NCBI GenBank assembly: GCA_963854835.1
Contig: OY978525.1
Coordinates: 43,047,554-43,111,553, forward strand
Reading direction: 5' to 3'
From: Megamerina dolium
Lineage: Eukaryota > Arthropoda > Insecta > Diptera > Megamerinidae
DNA: 64,000 nt
In this document: positions 1 to 8,755 of the stretch, one piece after another
How positions within the stretch are numbered: position 1 is the first letter of the stretch
Layout of the letters: every line of letters begins with the position of its first letter
Translations under genes and position numbers: made by a program
Notes under the pieces: generated by a model
What the model was told of the DNA's origin: nothing
The model's input: only the letters and a program-made list of their open reading frames with translations
Databases searched by the model: none

Positions 1-532
1 CATCAAAATCCGGAAATACTATGGACTCTCTACTATCCATATTGCCATACAAAAATTAATTTAATTTGCTATGTTAACTTTGCTGTATTCAATATCTCTG
101 CACATTGCAACTCTGTACAGGTGCCCATGTTGTAATCAGCGAAATAGTCCCAAAATCAAAGTAGGATCGCTATTCTTTTACATTCTGTTATAATTATAAC
201 CCGATGCGGTGACTGCTTTTCTACTAATTATAATTCTCATTTATTTTTTGTTATGCTTGAGTGAATAAATAAATGTATTTGACACAACGTGATTGTGTCA
301 TTTGGAAGGAGAGCTGGTTAGCACTCCCTTAGACAAGGATGGAACATACAATGGTGGAGTTAGGCACAGGCAATAATTCCACCGCCGAATTTTTTTGCTT
401 ATCCAAAAATATAGGAACCAAAAAATAAAAATAATCAGGACTACTTATAACAAAATTATTGAAATGTTAATATCAAATTAAATGACTACGTATTAATATA
501 TCGAATACAAATGACTACCAACAACCGATAAA
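1..532. other. Unassigned AT-rich sequence
   Basis: I recognise no coding or mobile element here. It is AT-rich non-coding sequence downstream (on the minus strand) of the Bcl-2-like remnant. One small perfect inverted repeat is visible, tgacacaa at 280-287 and ttgtgtca at 293-300, with a 5-base loop. It is too short to interpret. Confidence 0.5.
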
Positions 533-1011
533 TTATATTTGCACAACTTTTGATCGAATATGTTGTGGCAGTTCCAACCCCCATTGTCCGTCATAACAGT
601 AATGACTTCGTTGCACGGAATCAATAGCGAAGCCTCCACAAACAGCAAATATTGAAATAATTATTCGAACGAAATAAATATTTGGCTCCCAAATCCAATA
701 ACATGAATTTAGTGTTACTATCTTCCAGTTCACCAAAAGGCACGCTAGTGATGGCGTGAGACACTTATATAGATTCTCGGATGAATACGTTCCAATTGCT
801 CACCAATCTGCAAAACAAATGAAGAAATAACGAATATGCGAGCATATGATATAAAAGATATTTTTCTCACACTATTAATGGTGGGAAACACCTCACGGAC
901 TATATCCGCTGATGGTTCCAATATGGAGCATAATCGTTGAATTGCATTTCGATTTAGTACACCAGCACGACACAAATGCGCCCATATATATTGACCATAC
1001 AGACATTTGCC
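533..1011 (-). pseudogene. Bcl-2 family gene remnant (Debcl/Buffy/BOK-type), two exons
   Basis: The minus strand reads as part of an insect Bcl-2 family apoptosis regulator. Exon a is 1011-871 (47 codons, GKCLYGQYIWAHLCRAG at the start). It is preceded by a splice acceptor (ttacag) and followed by a 63-bp GT-AG intron (870-808, gtgaga...tttgcag). Exon b begins IGEQLERIHPRIYISVSR, matching the BOK-type BH3 block (L/I-x3-G-x-x-L/E). After a frameshift near 750 it continues in another frame with FGELEDSN, then ISIFAVCGGFAIDSVQRSH (BH1-like), then DGQWGLELPQHIR (BH2-like), and stops at about 533. Roughly 25 residues expected between BH1 and BH2 are missing, the W/G residues that open BH1 are altered, and no C-terminal membrane anchor follows. 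Retained intron structure argues for a decayed genomic duplicate, not a retrocopy. Family members act at mitochondrial or ER membranes. Family assignment is good; ortholog (debcl or Buffy) is not settled. Confidence 0.78.
808..870 (-). other. 63-bp intron of the Bcl-2-like remnant
   Basis: On the minus strand the segment begins gtgaga and ends tttgttttgcag, a pyrimidine-rich acceptor. It separates two segments that join in phase 0 and give a continuous Bcl-2-like reading (INS then IGEQLER). About 60 bp is the usual short intron size in flies. It shows that the remnant descends from a spliced nuclear gene. Confidence 0.75.
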
Positions 1012-1397
1012 CTGTAATTGCACAGAACATTGGTTTTATTTTTTTTCAATTTAAAATAAACTCGATAATAATTATAGTAGGTATGTAACAGAGTCCGGTG
1101 CGAGTAAATAAAAATGTAGCCACGTAAGTCTCCGTTTAGACACAAAGCCATTTGTATGAAAAACATTTTCTATTCTCTTTTATGTTTGGGTAACGTTTAC
1201 CTGATCGACCTAAACAAACGCGTCAGCCTGGCGTTACTAAGCGCCACGCAACTGTAATTTTCATTGTATCGAAACAAAGCCGCTGCGATATAAATTACAA
1301 CATAAATTTCGTTCTTGTGTTTCTAAATTGTTAGAATTAAATTATATGTATTTGAAAAATTAATAGCAGATATTTTAAAATATTTAAAATATTTTAT
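1012..1397. other. Unassigned; upstream of Bcl-2-like exon
   Basis: On the minus strand this is upstream of the acceptor at 1012. I could not recognise a further Bcl-2 exon in it, although short open frames exist. The right end (1371-1397) is a TTTAAAATATT-rich stretch that supplies the target site of the SINE. Confidence 0.4.
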
Positions 1398-1752
1398 GGG
1401 TGCCGTAGCTCAGTGGTTAGTGTGTTCGCCTTCTTATCTGTAGGTCGTGGTTCAATACCACGACCATAACAAATTTAATATCGAAAAGATTTTTCTTTCG
1501 AACGGTACCCACCTGTCGGCAAGCAATTGGCAATTCTTCCGACAGTAACAACTTGCCATGAAAAAGCTTCTAAAAAGAACTCTGTGACAAAGCTCAGAAA
1601 AAGTGATGTCACAAGTGTTCTGCAGTTCGGAACCGGCTAAAATAAGTAGGTCCATTCTAATACTGTCCAAAATTTAAGACGCACAACAGTAATGGAAGAG
1701 AAGCTCGGCCAATGAGCCCTTTGGGGCTTTAAGTGCCACATATTTATTTTTT
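1398..1752 (+). repeat. tRNA-derived SINE, copy 1
   Basis: The head (about 1398-1470) resembles a tRNA gene carrying an internal RNA polymerase III promoter: box A-like tagctcagtgg (1405-1415) and box B-like ggttcaatacc (about 1449-1459). A tRNA-unrelated body of about 270 bp follows, ending gccctttggggctttaagtg and then an AT-rich tail. The same body occurs at 9991-10255 and a related head at 6057-6117, so this is a repeat family. A tattttaaaatatt motif lies on both sides (1371-1384 and 1753-1766) and is a plausible target-site duplication. The anticodon arm is not convincing, so it is not a functional tRNA gene. The element is non-autonomous and would depend on a LINE. Confidence 0.7.
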
Positions 1753-1766
1753 TATTTTAAAATATT

Positions 1767-2095
1767 AAACACTTGGCAAATAGCTTTACTTTCTTAATAT
1801 ATATATATATTTTTAAATTCGCCGGGAAAATAACCTGATCGCCACTTGCAACAAACTTCATAGCGTAGCGCAATGTCAAAATTTGATATTGGTTACGTAA
1901 TTCGGTACAGTGAGCTGTTTATATATTTTCTTAATGTTTTACTTTACACAAAGCGTGTCGCATGTACAGGAGACAAAAACCCCTCCCTCTTGTCCATGCG
2001 TCCCTAGCTTTCAAACAAAATGTTTTCATGAAAATGTCTTCGTGTACAAAGGAAGACTAAGCATCGCCAAGTACGATGCGGATAAATACGAGATT
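1767..2095. other. Unassigned sequence between SINE and RTE copy
   Basis: I find no recognisable protein or repeat. A 71-codon plus-strand open frame begins near 1910 but matches nothing I know and runs into the RTE 3' end. I do not call it a gene. Confidence 0.35.
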
Positions 2096-2954
2096 ATTAT
2101 TCTTCTTCTTCTTATGTGGCCATAGCAACCGAATATTCATTTAGGCCGAAAATAACATGCTTCGCCAGCCATCCCTGTTCTTCGCTAGCTGGCGCCAGTT
2201 AGAAATTCCAAGCGCCGTCAGGTTCTCCAGTACTTGGTCTTTCCACCGGAGGTTACGTCTTACTCTTTTGCGTCGTCTTCCAGCGGGTTCCGAATATAAA
2301 ACCTTCTTAGCTGGAGCGTGTTCTTCATTCGCTCGACATGACCTAGCCAGCGCAGCCGCTGGATTTTAATGCGCTTTACTATATCAATATCGGCATACAG
2401 CTCGTACAGCTCATGGTTGTACCTTATTCGGTACTCGCCACCAACGCAAATAGGTCTAAAGATCTTTCGTAAGACTTTTCTCTCGAAAACTCCAAGCATT
2501 CTCTCATCTGAGGTGGAAATTGTCCAGGCTTCAGCGCCATATGTTAGGACAGGCATGATGAGAGACTTGTAGAGTGTAGTTTTCATTCTTCGAGAGAGGG
2601 CTCGACTTCTCAATTGCTTACTTAGTCCAAAGTAACACCTTTCAGCAAGAGTTATCGTACGCATGATTTCCGGGATGATGTCATTACAGTTGTTGATGCT
2701 GGTTCCAAGATAGAGTAAGGGACTTTTACTACTTCAAAAGCGTAGTATCAACAGTGAAGTGCTGTCCAAAACGCCGGGACTCTTTGTTTGTTGACACTAG
2801 ATACTTCGTCTTGCCCTCGTTCACCGTAAGACCTATTCGACGCGACTCTCTTTCTAACTCTGAGAATGCTGCACTGAATGCTCGCGTGTTCATGCCGATT
2901 ATGTCAATATCGTCGGCATACGTCAAGAGCATGACACTTTTGTTGAAGATAGTA
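2096..2954 (-). pseudogene. RTE-type LINE, 5'-truncated copy 1
   Basis: This minus-strand fragment covers the 3' part of the RTE ORF that is intact at 29370-32273: the RT palm with YADD (LLTYADDIDIIG, near 2920), the thumb and the C-terminal block (ISTSDERMLGVFERKVLRK, RWLGHVERM). It keeps the very short RTE 3' UTR (...ttcggttgctatggccaca) but ends in a (tct)n-like run in place of the (taag)n tail. The 5' end is truncated just upstream of YADD. Frameshifts break the frame near 2660-2730 and 2260-2290. It is a dead copy with no function expected. Confidence 0.85.
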
Positions 2955-3492
2955 ACGATATACTAACTGTTAATTTGGCATCATCTTATCAAGTATCGTC
3001 AATAGATGTGTTTGTTTACAGAAAATTCGTACAAATTCGTACAAATTATCATCGTTTTTGTCAACATGTTAAAATACAAAACTTGCAACGATAGAGTAAA
3101 TGACAGTTCGATGTGATAGAACTTACAAGTTTCAACTGTATAAATTTTTACTTGTAAGAATTTGCAAACAAGAAGAACATATGATTGGAAAATATAGGAC
3201 AACAAAAAATATTCTTAAAGCATGCATCAATTTAAAATTATAATAAGATAACAAAATCTCAATGGATGAAGTAAGAAATAACAAACAAATTAGGTTTTAT
3301 TAGTTTATTTAAGTCATTTGATACTTGATCTAGCAGAAAAAACTGTGCGTTCGAGAAGCAAGGAATCGCGGCCTTTTGATATTGATTTGTTATTATAATT
3401 GATATTCACAATCTGCTGTTTCTGTTAACTTGCATATTTTTGCAAATTGCTGTTTGTTTACTTTTTTGGTTATTTTATGTTTGAGAAATAAC
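2955..3492. other. Unassigned AT-rich spacer between two RTE copies
   Basis: I recognise nothing in this stretch. It contains the left target-site copy of the next RTE insertion (3493-3503) at its right end. Confidence 0.4.
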
Positions 3493-3503
3493 GCTCCCTT
3501 ACT

Positions 3504-4464
3504 TACTTACTTACTTACTTATATGGCCATAACAACCGAATATCGATTTAGGCCGAAAATAACATGCTTCGCCAGCCATCTCTGTTCTTCGCTAGCTGGC
3601 GCCAGTTAGAAATTCCAAGCGCCGTCAGGTTCTCCAGTACTTGGTCTTTCCACCGGAGGTTTGGTCTTCCTCTTTTGCGTCGTCCACCAGCGGGTTCCGA
3701 ATATAACACCTTCTTAGCTGGAGCGTGTTCTTCCATTCGCTCGACATGACCTAGCCAGCGCAGCCGCTGGATTTTGATGCGCTTTACTATGTCAATATCG
3801 GCATACAGCTCGTACAGCTCATGGTTGTACCTTATTCGGTACTCGCCACCAACGCAAATAGGTCCAAAGATCTTGCGTAGGACTTTTCTCTCGAAAACTC
3901 CAAGTATTCGCTCATCCGAGGTGGAAATTGTCCAGGCTTCAGCGCCATATGTTAGGACAGGCATGATGAGAGACTTGTAGAGTGTAGTTTTCATTCTTCG
4001 AGAGAGGGCTCGACTTCTCAATTGCTTACTCAGCCCAAAGTAACACCTGTTAGCAAGAGTTATCCTACGCATGATCTCCAAGCTGACGTCATTACTGCTG
4101 TTAATGCTGGTTCCAAGATAGACAAAGTCCCTTACTACTTCAAAAGCGTAGTTGTCAACAGTGACGTGCTGTCCAAGACGCCGGGACTCTTTGTTTGTTG
4201 ACACTAGATACAACGTCTTGCCCTCGTTCACCGTGAGACCCATCCGACGCGACTCTCTTTCCAACTCTGAGAATGCTGCACTGATTGCTCGCGTGTTCAT
4301 GCCGATTATGTCAATATCGTCGGCATACGCTAACAGCATGACACTTTTGTTGAAGATAGTGCCATTATGTCGTAGATCAGCAGCTCGTATTATTTTCTCC
4401 ATAATAAGATTGAAGAAGTCGCACGATAACGAATCACCTTGTCTGAAACCCCGTTCGGTATTAA
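3504..4464 (-). mobile_element. RTE-type LINE, 5'-truncated copy 2 with TSD
   Basis: The minus strand encodes the RT palm to C-terminus of the RTE ORF, from NTERGFRQGDSL through YADD and ISTSDERILGVFERK to the end (...RDGWRSMLFSA), without an internal stop and very close to the copy at 29370-32273. The short 3' UTR and (acttactt)n tail lie at the left edge. An 11-bp target-site duplication gctcccttact flanks it (3493-3503 and 4465-4475), so this is a bona fide LINE insertion truncated at its 5' end during reverse transcription. The 374-codon open frame reading into 4672 is an accidental fusion with flanking DNA. The first catalytic aspartate of RT and the endonuclease are absent. Confidence 0.88.
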
Positions 4465-4527
4465 GCTCCCTTACTCTCTGAAATTTCCTTGGTGGATAAT
4501 TCTTACTGGGAAAATAACACACAGTAA

Positions 4528-5185
4528 GTGCCTGTTCACATTGGCCTGCCCAGACGCAACTGTGCGAGCGAGATAGGTAGAAAAGTAGGCAGTAAGAAAG
4601 TGATGGAAGTTTTGCGCCGAAAATCCAATCCAAAATTAAAAATCGGCGCAACGACCTATGTTCTATGTCCAAAGTGTTCCGATTATCACAACTATGCTCA
4701 CAAATTTTTAGACGTTAAAGCGATAACATCAATAAGAAGCGTTCTATATTAGGGTTATGCGATAATTGTTTGTTCAAAAAGGCTGATTAATCAAATTATT
4801 CGACAAATCAATTCACTTGATCAAAAGTATGATTTATCAAAATTGAAATTATTCGATTAATCAGAGTTTTGATTAATCGCAATCATTTTCATGTTTATTT
4901 TTTCTTTATTTATGAAATATTTGAAATATTATCAATATTTTGAAATTTTGTTTAGAATAATTTCTATTTTGAATAATCAAAATCATGATAATTCGTTTAA
5001 TTTCATATTTGATTAATCGTATACTTTGATTAATCAATATTTCTGAACAAACGATTAAATGCACAGCCCTACTTTATTCCAAAATTCCAATTCCACTGTT
5101 GCAATAAAACCGGCGCAATTGCACTAATGTGAACACAGCGTTCAGGGATATACCGGTCATGGGAAATCTAATGTAAACAGGCACT
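4528..5185. mobile_element. Candidate DNA transposon or MITE with 18-bp TIR
   Basis: The ends form terminal inverted repeats: AGTGCCTGTTCACATTGG at 4528-4545 against the reverse complement of 5168-5185 (AGTGCCTGTTTACATTAG), 16 of 18 identical. A second subterminal match (gttcacatt / aatgtgaac near 5130) points inward. The interior is AT-rich with many gattaatc motifs and a 74-codon open frame (from 4528) that matches no transposase I know. I could not find a matching target-site duplication, so the superfamily is open. The element abuts the RTE insertion at 3504-4464. Confidence 0.5.
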
Positions 5186-5415
5186 ATCATGCAATCACTA
5201 TCAATTTCTGTCGTCTATCACTCTCGATATGAGAAAATCTACAAGAAGTACGCGAACTAAAAACTATCAGAAACTTGTAAATTGACATTCACCGTTCGTA
5301 ATTGACAGCTGGATTTATTTGTTCGCCAACGCTTTTCATGTTGAAAACTGTTAACAATTGTTGGAAGTTTTTTATAAGCGAACAAACCTAATATTTTGTA
5401 AAATGGATGGAGAAA

Positions 5416-5583
5416 AATTCACAATAGACAATTTTCAGCAGTGTTGCCATAGCAAATTGCCCTAATCCTCTTTTATTTTGAGAATTAAATCATAGAGTTT
5501 ATGCGGATTAGCTGCAGTTAATGCCCGAGTTAATTCGAATTAACTCGGTAATCCGGAATTAGGCTGCCGTCTGTCTAGGCTAT
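5416..5583. repeat. Palindromic repeat (MITE-like), copy 1
   Basis: About 168 bp recur with high similarity at 43687-43853. The unit begins near ttcacaatag, contains cagtgttgcca, and carries a perfect 24-bp palindrome ccgagttaattcgaattaactcgg at 5525-5548. It ends near gccgtctgtctaggctat. No coding capacity is seen. A small non-autonomous DNA element or a regulatory palindrome family are both possible. Confidence 0.65.
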
Positions 5584-6056
5584 TAAACATTTTTATTAAG
5601 ACGTTCTAGACTTTACTTTTTCTATTATATAAATATTTATGACGAGATAAACAAATAATAGTTGTTAAAACAATTAAAGAGAAATAAATTTGACTCTATA
5701 TGATTAGATGAAATAAAACCGCATTGCAAATAGAATTATATTTTTGATTATTTTCATAAAACCAAACAAGCCTATACAAACCAAATATTTATTAAAAGCA
5801 ATTGATATAATCTACCAAAACGCCACGGCTTTACCACAAAGGATCTGGTTTTACGCGAGCGTTTTATTTTTTGCAATTCAATAATAAAACGTAAGCACTT
5901 TCTAGTCTATGTTTTTCTCACAAAAATATCAATTATTCTATATATTCATTACAAATGTCAAGAATATTCAAGCACATCACTATTTTCCAAATCTGAATGC
6001 ATAATTGACGCAGAAGAATTGTCAAATGAAAGGAAATAATAAAAAGTAATAAAATA
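5584..6056. other. Unassigned AT-rich sequence
   Basis: I see no coding sequence or repeat known to me. The stretch ends at the head of SINE copy 2. Confidence 0.4.
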
Positions 6057-6117
6057 TGGTACCATAGCTCAGTGGTTAGTGAGTTGGACTTTTGTGGGTT
6101 AAATCCCCAACTGAAAC
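6057..6117 (+). repeat. SINE copy 2, tRNA-like head (split by G1)
   Basis: This is the tRNA-like head of the SINE family, with box A-like tagctcagtgg at 6065-6075 and a weakened box B (gggttaaatccc). The body continues at 9991-10255. The two halves are separated by the LTR retrotransposon G1, whose 4-bp target duplication ATAT (6118-6121, 9987-9990) lies exactly at the interruption. Confidence 0.7.
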
Positions 6118-6121
6118 ATAT

Positions 6122-6558
6122 TGTTACGTTTTTATTCTGTGAGCGTTTAATTCTATTTGAATTACCTTGTTCGATCACTGGATTCTGTTAATAATAACTG
6201 CAACACTTATTTTATACAACTATATGCAGCAACAATTTATTTAATAATCTCTATTTACAATCAACTCTGTTTATAATCAACTATTTACAATATCACTTTA
6301 ATGTACTAGCAACTTTTGCCTCTGTATAGATGTTTGCGCAGTCACGTTCGGAATTCGATTGATTTTCCTTCTCAACACTGGCTCTATTTATACTCTGTTG
6401 GCAACACCCCAGAATCTTCCTTTATCGAGATTCTTCTCTTCCTTTCTCGTTGGCTTGTTCTGGTTATCGCTTATTTCTTTTTGTTGACATTCGTTTCGAT
6501 GCTGCCAATAGTGTCAGTCACAATAGTGATGAGTAATCAACTATCGATACTCGTTACA
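6122..6558 (-). repeat. G1 3' LTR (437 bp)
   Basis: In plus-strand reading it begins tgttacg and ends cgttaca, and is the near-identical partner of 9550-9986. On the minus strand it starts TGTAACGAGTATCGATAG and ends ...AACGTAACA. Confidence 0.93.
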
Positions 6559-6572
6559 CTGCCCTCCTCTTA
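6559..6572 (-). promoter_or_regulatory. G1 polypurine tract
   Basis: On the minus strand the bases directly before the 3' LTR read aagaggagggcag. This is the expected position and composition of the plus-strand DNA priming site of an LTR retrotransposon. The same tract occurs in G4 at 40211-40224. Confidence 0.8.
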
Positions 6573-6596
6573 ACCTTGTTCGTCCCGAACAAGTTT

Positions 6597-8726
6597 TTAT
6601 ACTTCCCCTCGATATGGCGCAAGTCGCTCTAAGTGCACTACTTTAAACTTTGCTCTTTTATTCCAGGCACGTGGAATACGATACACTACGTCATTTATCT
6701 TTGCTATAATCTCATATGGTCCTTCCCAATGAGTCTGTAGTTTAGGGGACAGGCCTTTCTTTCGTTGTGGATTATGAAGCATTACAAGCTCTCCTTCATA
6801 GAACCCTTTTGAATTTGCTTTCAAGTCATACCTGGCCTTCATCTTATCGCTTATCATCTGCGACCGCTCTCTGATGAACTGATGTACTTCATCCAACTGT
6901 TCCCGCTTTTCGCTAGTATAATTTCCTTCGGTTGATCTCGTTGGTGTTACAACTCCAAATTTTAAATCAGCTGGCAGTCTTAACTCGTTTCCAAAAATTG
7001 CCATTGCCGGTGTAGTAGCCGTCGTATCATGTTGTGCGCATCGATATGCCATGAGGAACATTGGTATATGTACATCCCAGTCTCTTTGGTATTTATCTAC
7101 GACTTTTCTCAAATATTCCTCCAAGGTACGGTTAAATCGTTCTACCATGCCATCAGATTGTGGATGCAAAGGTGTTGTACGAGTTTTGTATATACCCAGC
7201 ATACGGCATATCTCTTGGAATACAACTGATTCGAAATTTCGACCTTGGTCTGAGTGTAATTCCATCGGTACACCAAAACGAGTAATCCATTGGTTGACGA
7301 ATACATCCGCAACTGTACTAGCTTCTTGATTTGGAATGGGGTATACTTCAGGGCATTTACTGAAGTAATCTATAACCACCAGAACATACTTGTTTCCTGC
7401 GTTGCTTATTGGAAATGGTCCAGCTATGTCCATAGCAATTCGCTCAAATGGAGCACCCACGGTGTATTGGTGCATCTTACCACGACTTTTCTTAGTGGGA
7501 CCTTTGGCCATTGCACATTGCTTACACTTCCGTATCCAATCAGCGACATGGTCATGGCATCCAACCCAATAAAATCGTTTCTTTATTTTCTCGACGGTTT
7601 TGGTGATTCCCAAATGCCCTCCACTGGAGGCATTGTGATACTCAGCTATCACTTCATTTATTCTTGCCTTGGGTACCACTAGCAGATCATAAGTGATTTT
7701 TCCATCTTCACTTTCCCATGTTCGGAATAAACATCCGTCTCGTAAGTGCAGGCTTTGCCACTGCGCCCAGTATGCCTTTGCTATTGGACTCTCATTAGCC
7801 ATTTCTTGCCAATCTGGACGTATGCCCTGCTCCTTGTATTCCAAAATCTTTGCGAGATCTGGGTCGTTCCGTTGATCTTCTTGAACTCGTTCGGTTGTCC
7901 ATGACTCTTCCGATAATACATTCGTAAGTCGTAGCTTAACAATGTGATTCTGGCTTCCTACCCGAGAACAATGTTTACTATCTACGGTGCAAGTACGATG
8001 ATATGGAGTAACAGCTTTACCACGATGAATGACATCACGATCTTCCTTTCGTTGTCCTGGTGAATTCGATCTTTGTTGCTTGCGTCGTAGCCGACAATTA
8101 CGCGCCATGTGTCCTCTTCGATGGCATATGAAGCACTTACCGGTAAATTTATTTTTGTGTTGATTCCTTGTTCTTCCTTTAGGCTTCATACTCGATTGAT
8201 TGCAATCACGAGCTATATGCCCTCGTTTGTCGCAAATGAAGCACTTACCATTAAATTTGGTTTCGCGTCGACCTGCTCTTGCTTCAGGCTGAACTACTGA
8301 TTTTACTGCCTGACGCACTGCTTCAACCAGATGTGATGTTTTCCCCTCTAGTTTGCGTACTCCTTGCACTGGTCGACACATTAAGCTGGCGGCTTCATAT
8401 GTCAAAGCGCTACTGACTGTTTCGGCATATGTTTTCCTGGGTGACATGACTAGGGCACGCTTTGTCTCTCCATCACGTATGCCATCTATGAATGCCTCTA
8501 TTTTTATTTTTTCGACGAACTCTTCCGAATTACCAGAGAACGCAAGATGACATAAGCGCTCAATGTCAGAAGCGAATTCCTGCAAGCTCTCATTATTCCG
8601 TTGCACTCGCGATCTCAATTCCACTCGATGTAACTGACTTTTGTATTCATTTCCATATTTTCGCTGGAGTGTGTCCATCAGTGACTGATAGCTACCACGA
8701 TCTTTCTCTGGAATCATCTGTAACAC
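6597..8726 (-). CDS. G1 Gag C-terminal part fused to integrase (709 codons open)
   Basis: This single open frame joins the Gag capsid end to an integrase. Residues 1-145 are the capsid C-terminal part. Zinc knuckles CX2CX4HX4C lie at 162-175 and 198-211. A linker follows, and the integrase HHCC finger uses H364, H371, C401 and C404. The catalytic core has D433 (MDIAG), D493 (HSDQG) and E529 (MVERFN), with 35 residues between D493 and E529, and a GPY/F-type motif (WEGPYEI) at 667-673. The frame remains open upstream of the first ATG until a 1-base deletion near 8813 that separates it from the Gag N-terminus at 8756-9520. The linker (DVIHRGKA...KHCSRV, about 231-255) is where protease, RT and RNase H would be expected. 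Retained catalytic residues suggest the integrase was under selection until recently, or the copy is young. Confidence 0.88.
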   Translation of the reverse strand: MLQMIPEKDRGSYQSLMDTLQRKYGNEYKSQLHRVELRSRVQRNNESLQEFASDIERLCHLAFSGNSEEFVEKIKIEAFIDGIRDGETKRALVMSPRKTYAETVSSALTYEAASLMCRPVQGVRKLEGKTSHLVEAVRQAVKSVVQPEARAGRRETKFNGKCFICDKRGHIARDCNQSSMKPKGRTRNQHKNKFTGKCFICHRRGHMARNCRLRRKQQRSNSPGQRKEDRDVIHRGKAVTPYHRTCTVDSKHCSRVGSQNHIVKLRLTNVLSEESWTTERVQEDQRNDPDLAKILEYKEQGIRPDWQEMANESPIAKAYWAQWQSLHLRDGCLFRTWESEDGKITYDLLVVPKARINEVIAEYHNASSGGHLGITKTVEKIKKRFYWVGCHDHVADWIRKCKQCAMAKGPTKKSRGKMHQYTVGAPFERIAMDIAGPFPISNAGNKYVLVVIDYFSKCPEVYPIPNQEASTVADVFVNQWITRFGVPMELHSDQGRNFESVVFQEICRMLGIYKTRTTPLHPQSDGMVERFNRTLEEYLRKVVDKYQRDWDVHIPMFLMAYRCAQHDTTATTPAMAIFGNELRLPADLKFGVVTPTRSTEGNYTSEKREQLDEVHQFIRERSQMISDKMKARYDLKANSKGFYEGELVMLHNPQRKKGLSPKLQTHWEGPYEIIAKINDVVYRIPRAWNKRAKFKVVHLERLAPYRGEV

Positions 8727-8755
8727 CTCGGAAGCATTACCTTTTAATGCGACTA

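Noticed and set aside
1398..1470. Functional tRNA gene
   Set aside because: Box A and B look-alikes exist, but the anticodon and acceptor stems do not fold well and the sequence continues into a repeated body shared with a second copy. It is a SINE head.
1910..2125. 71-codon plus-strand ORF
   Set aside because: It extends into the RTE 3' UTR and (tct)n tail, with no recognisable domain.
3548..4672. 374-codon minus-strand ORF that looks like a novel RT protein
   Set aside because: The N-terminal about 68 residues are translated flanking/TIR-element DNA; the rest is a 5'-truncated RTE copy with its own TSD. The fusion is accidental.
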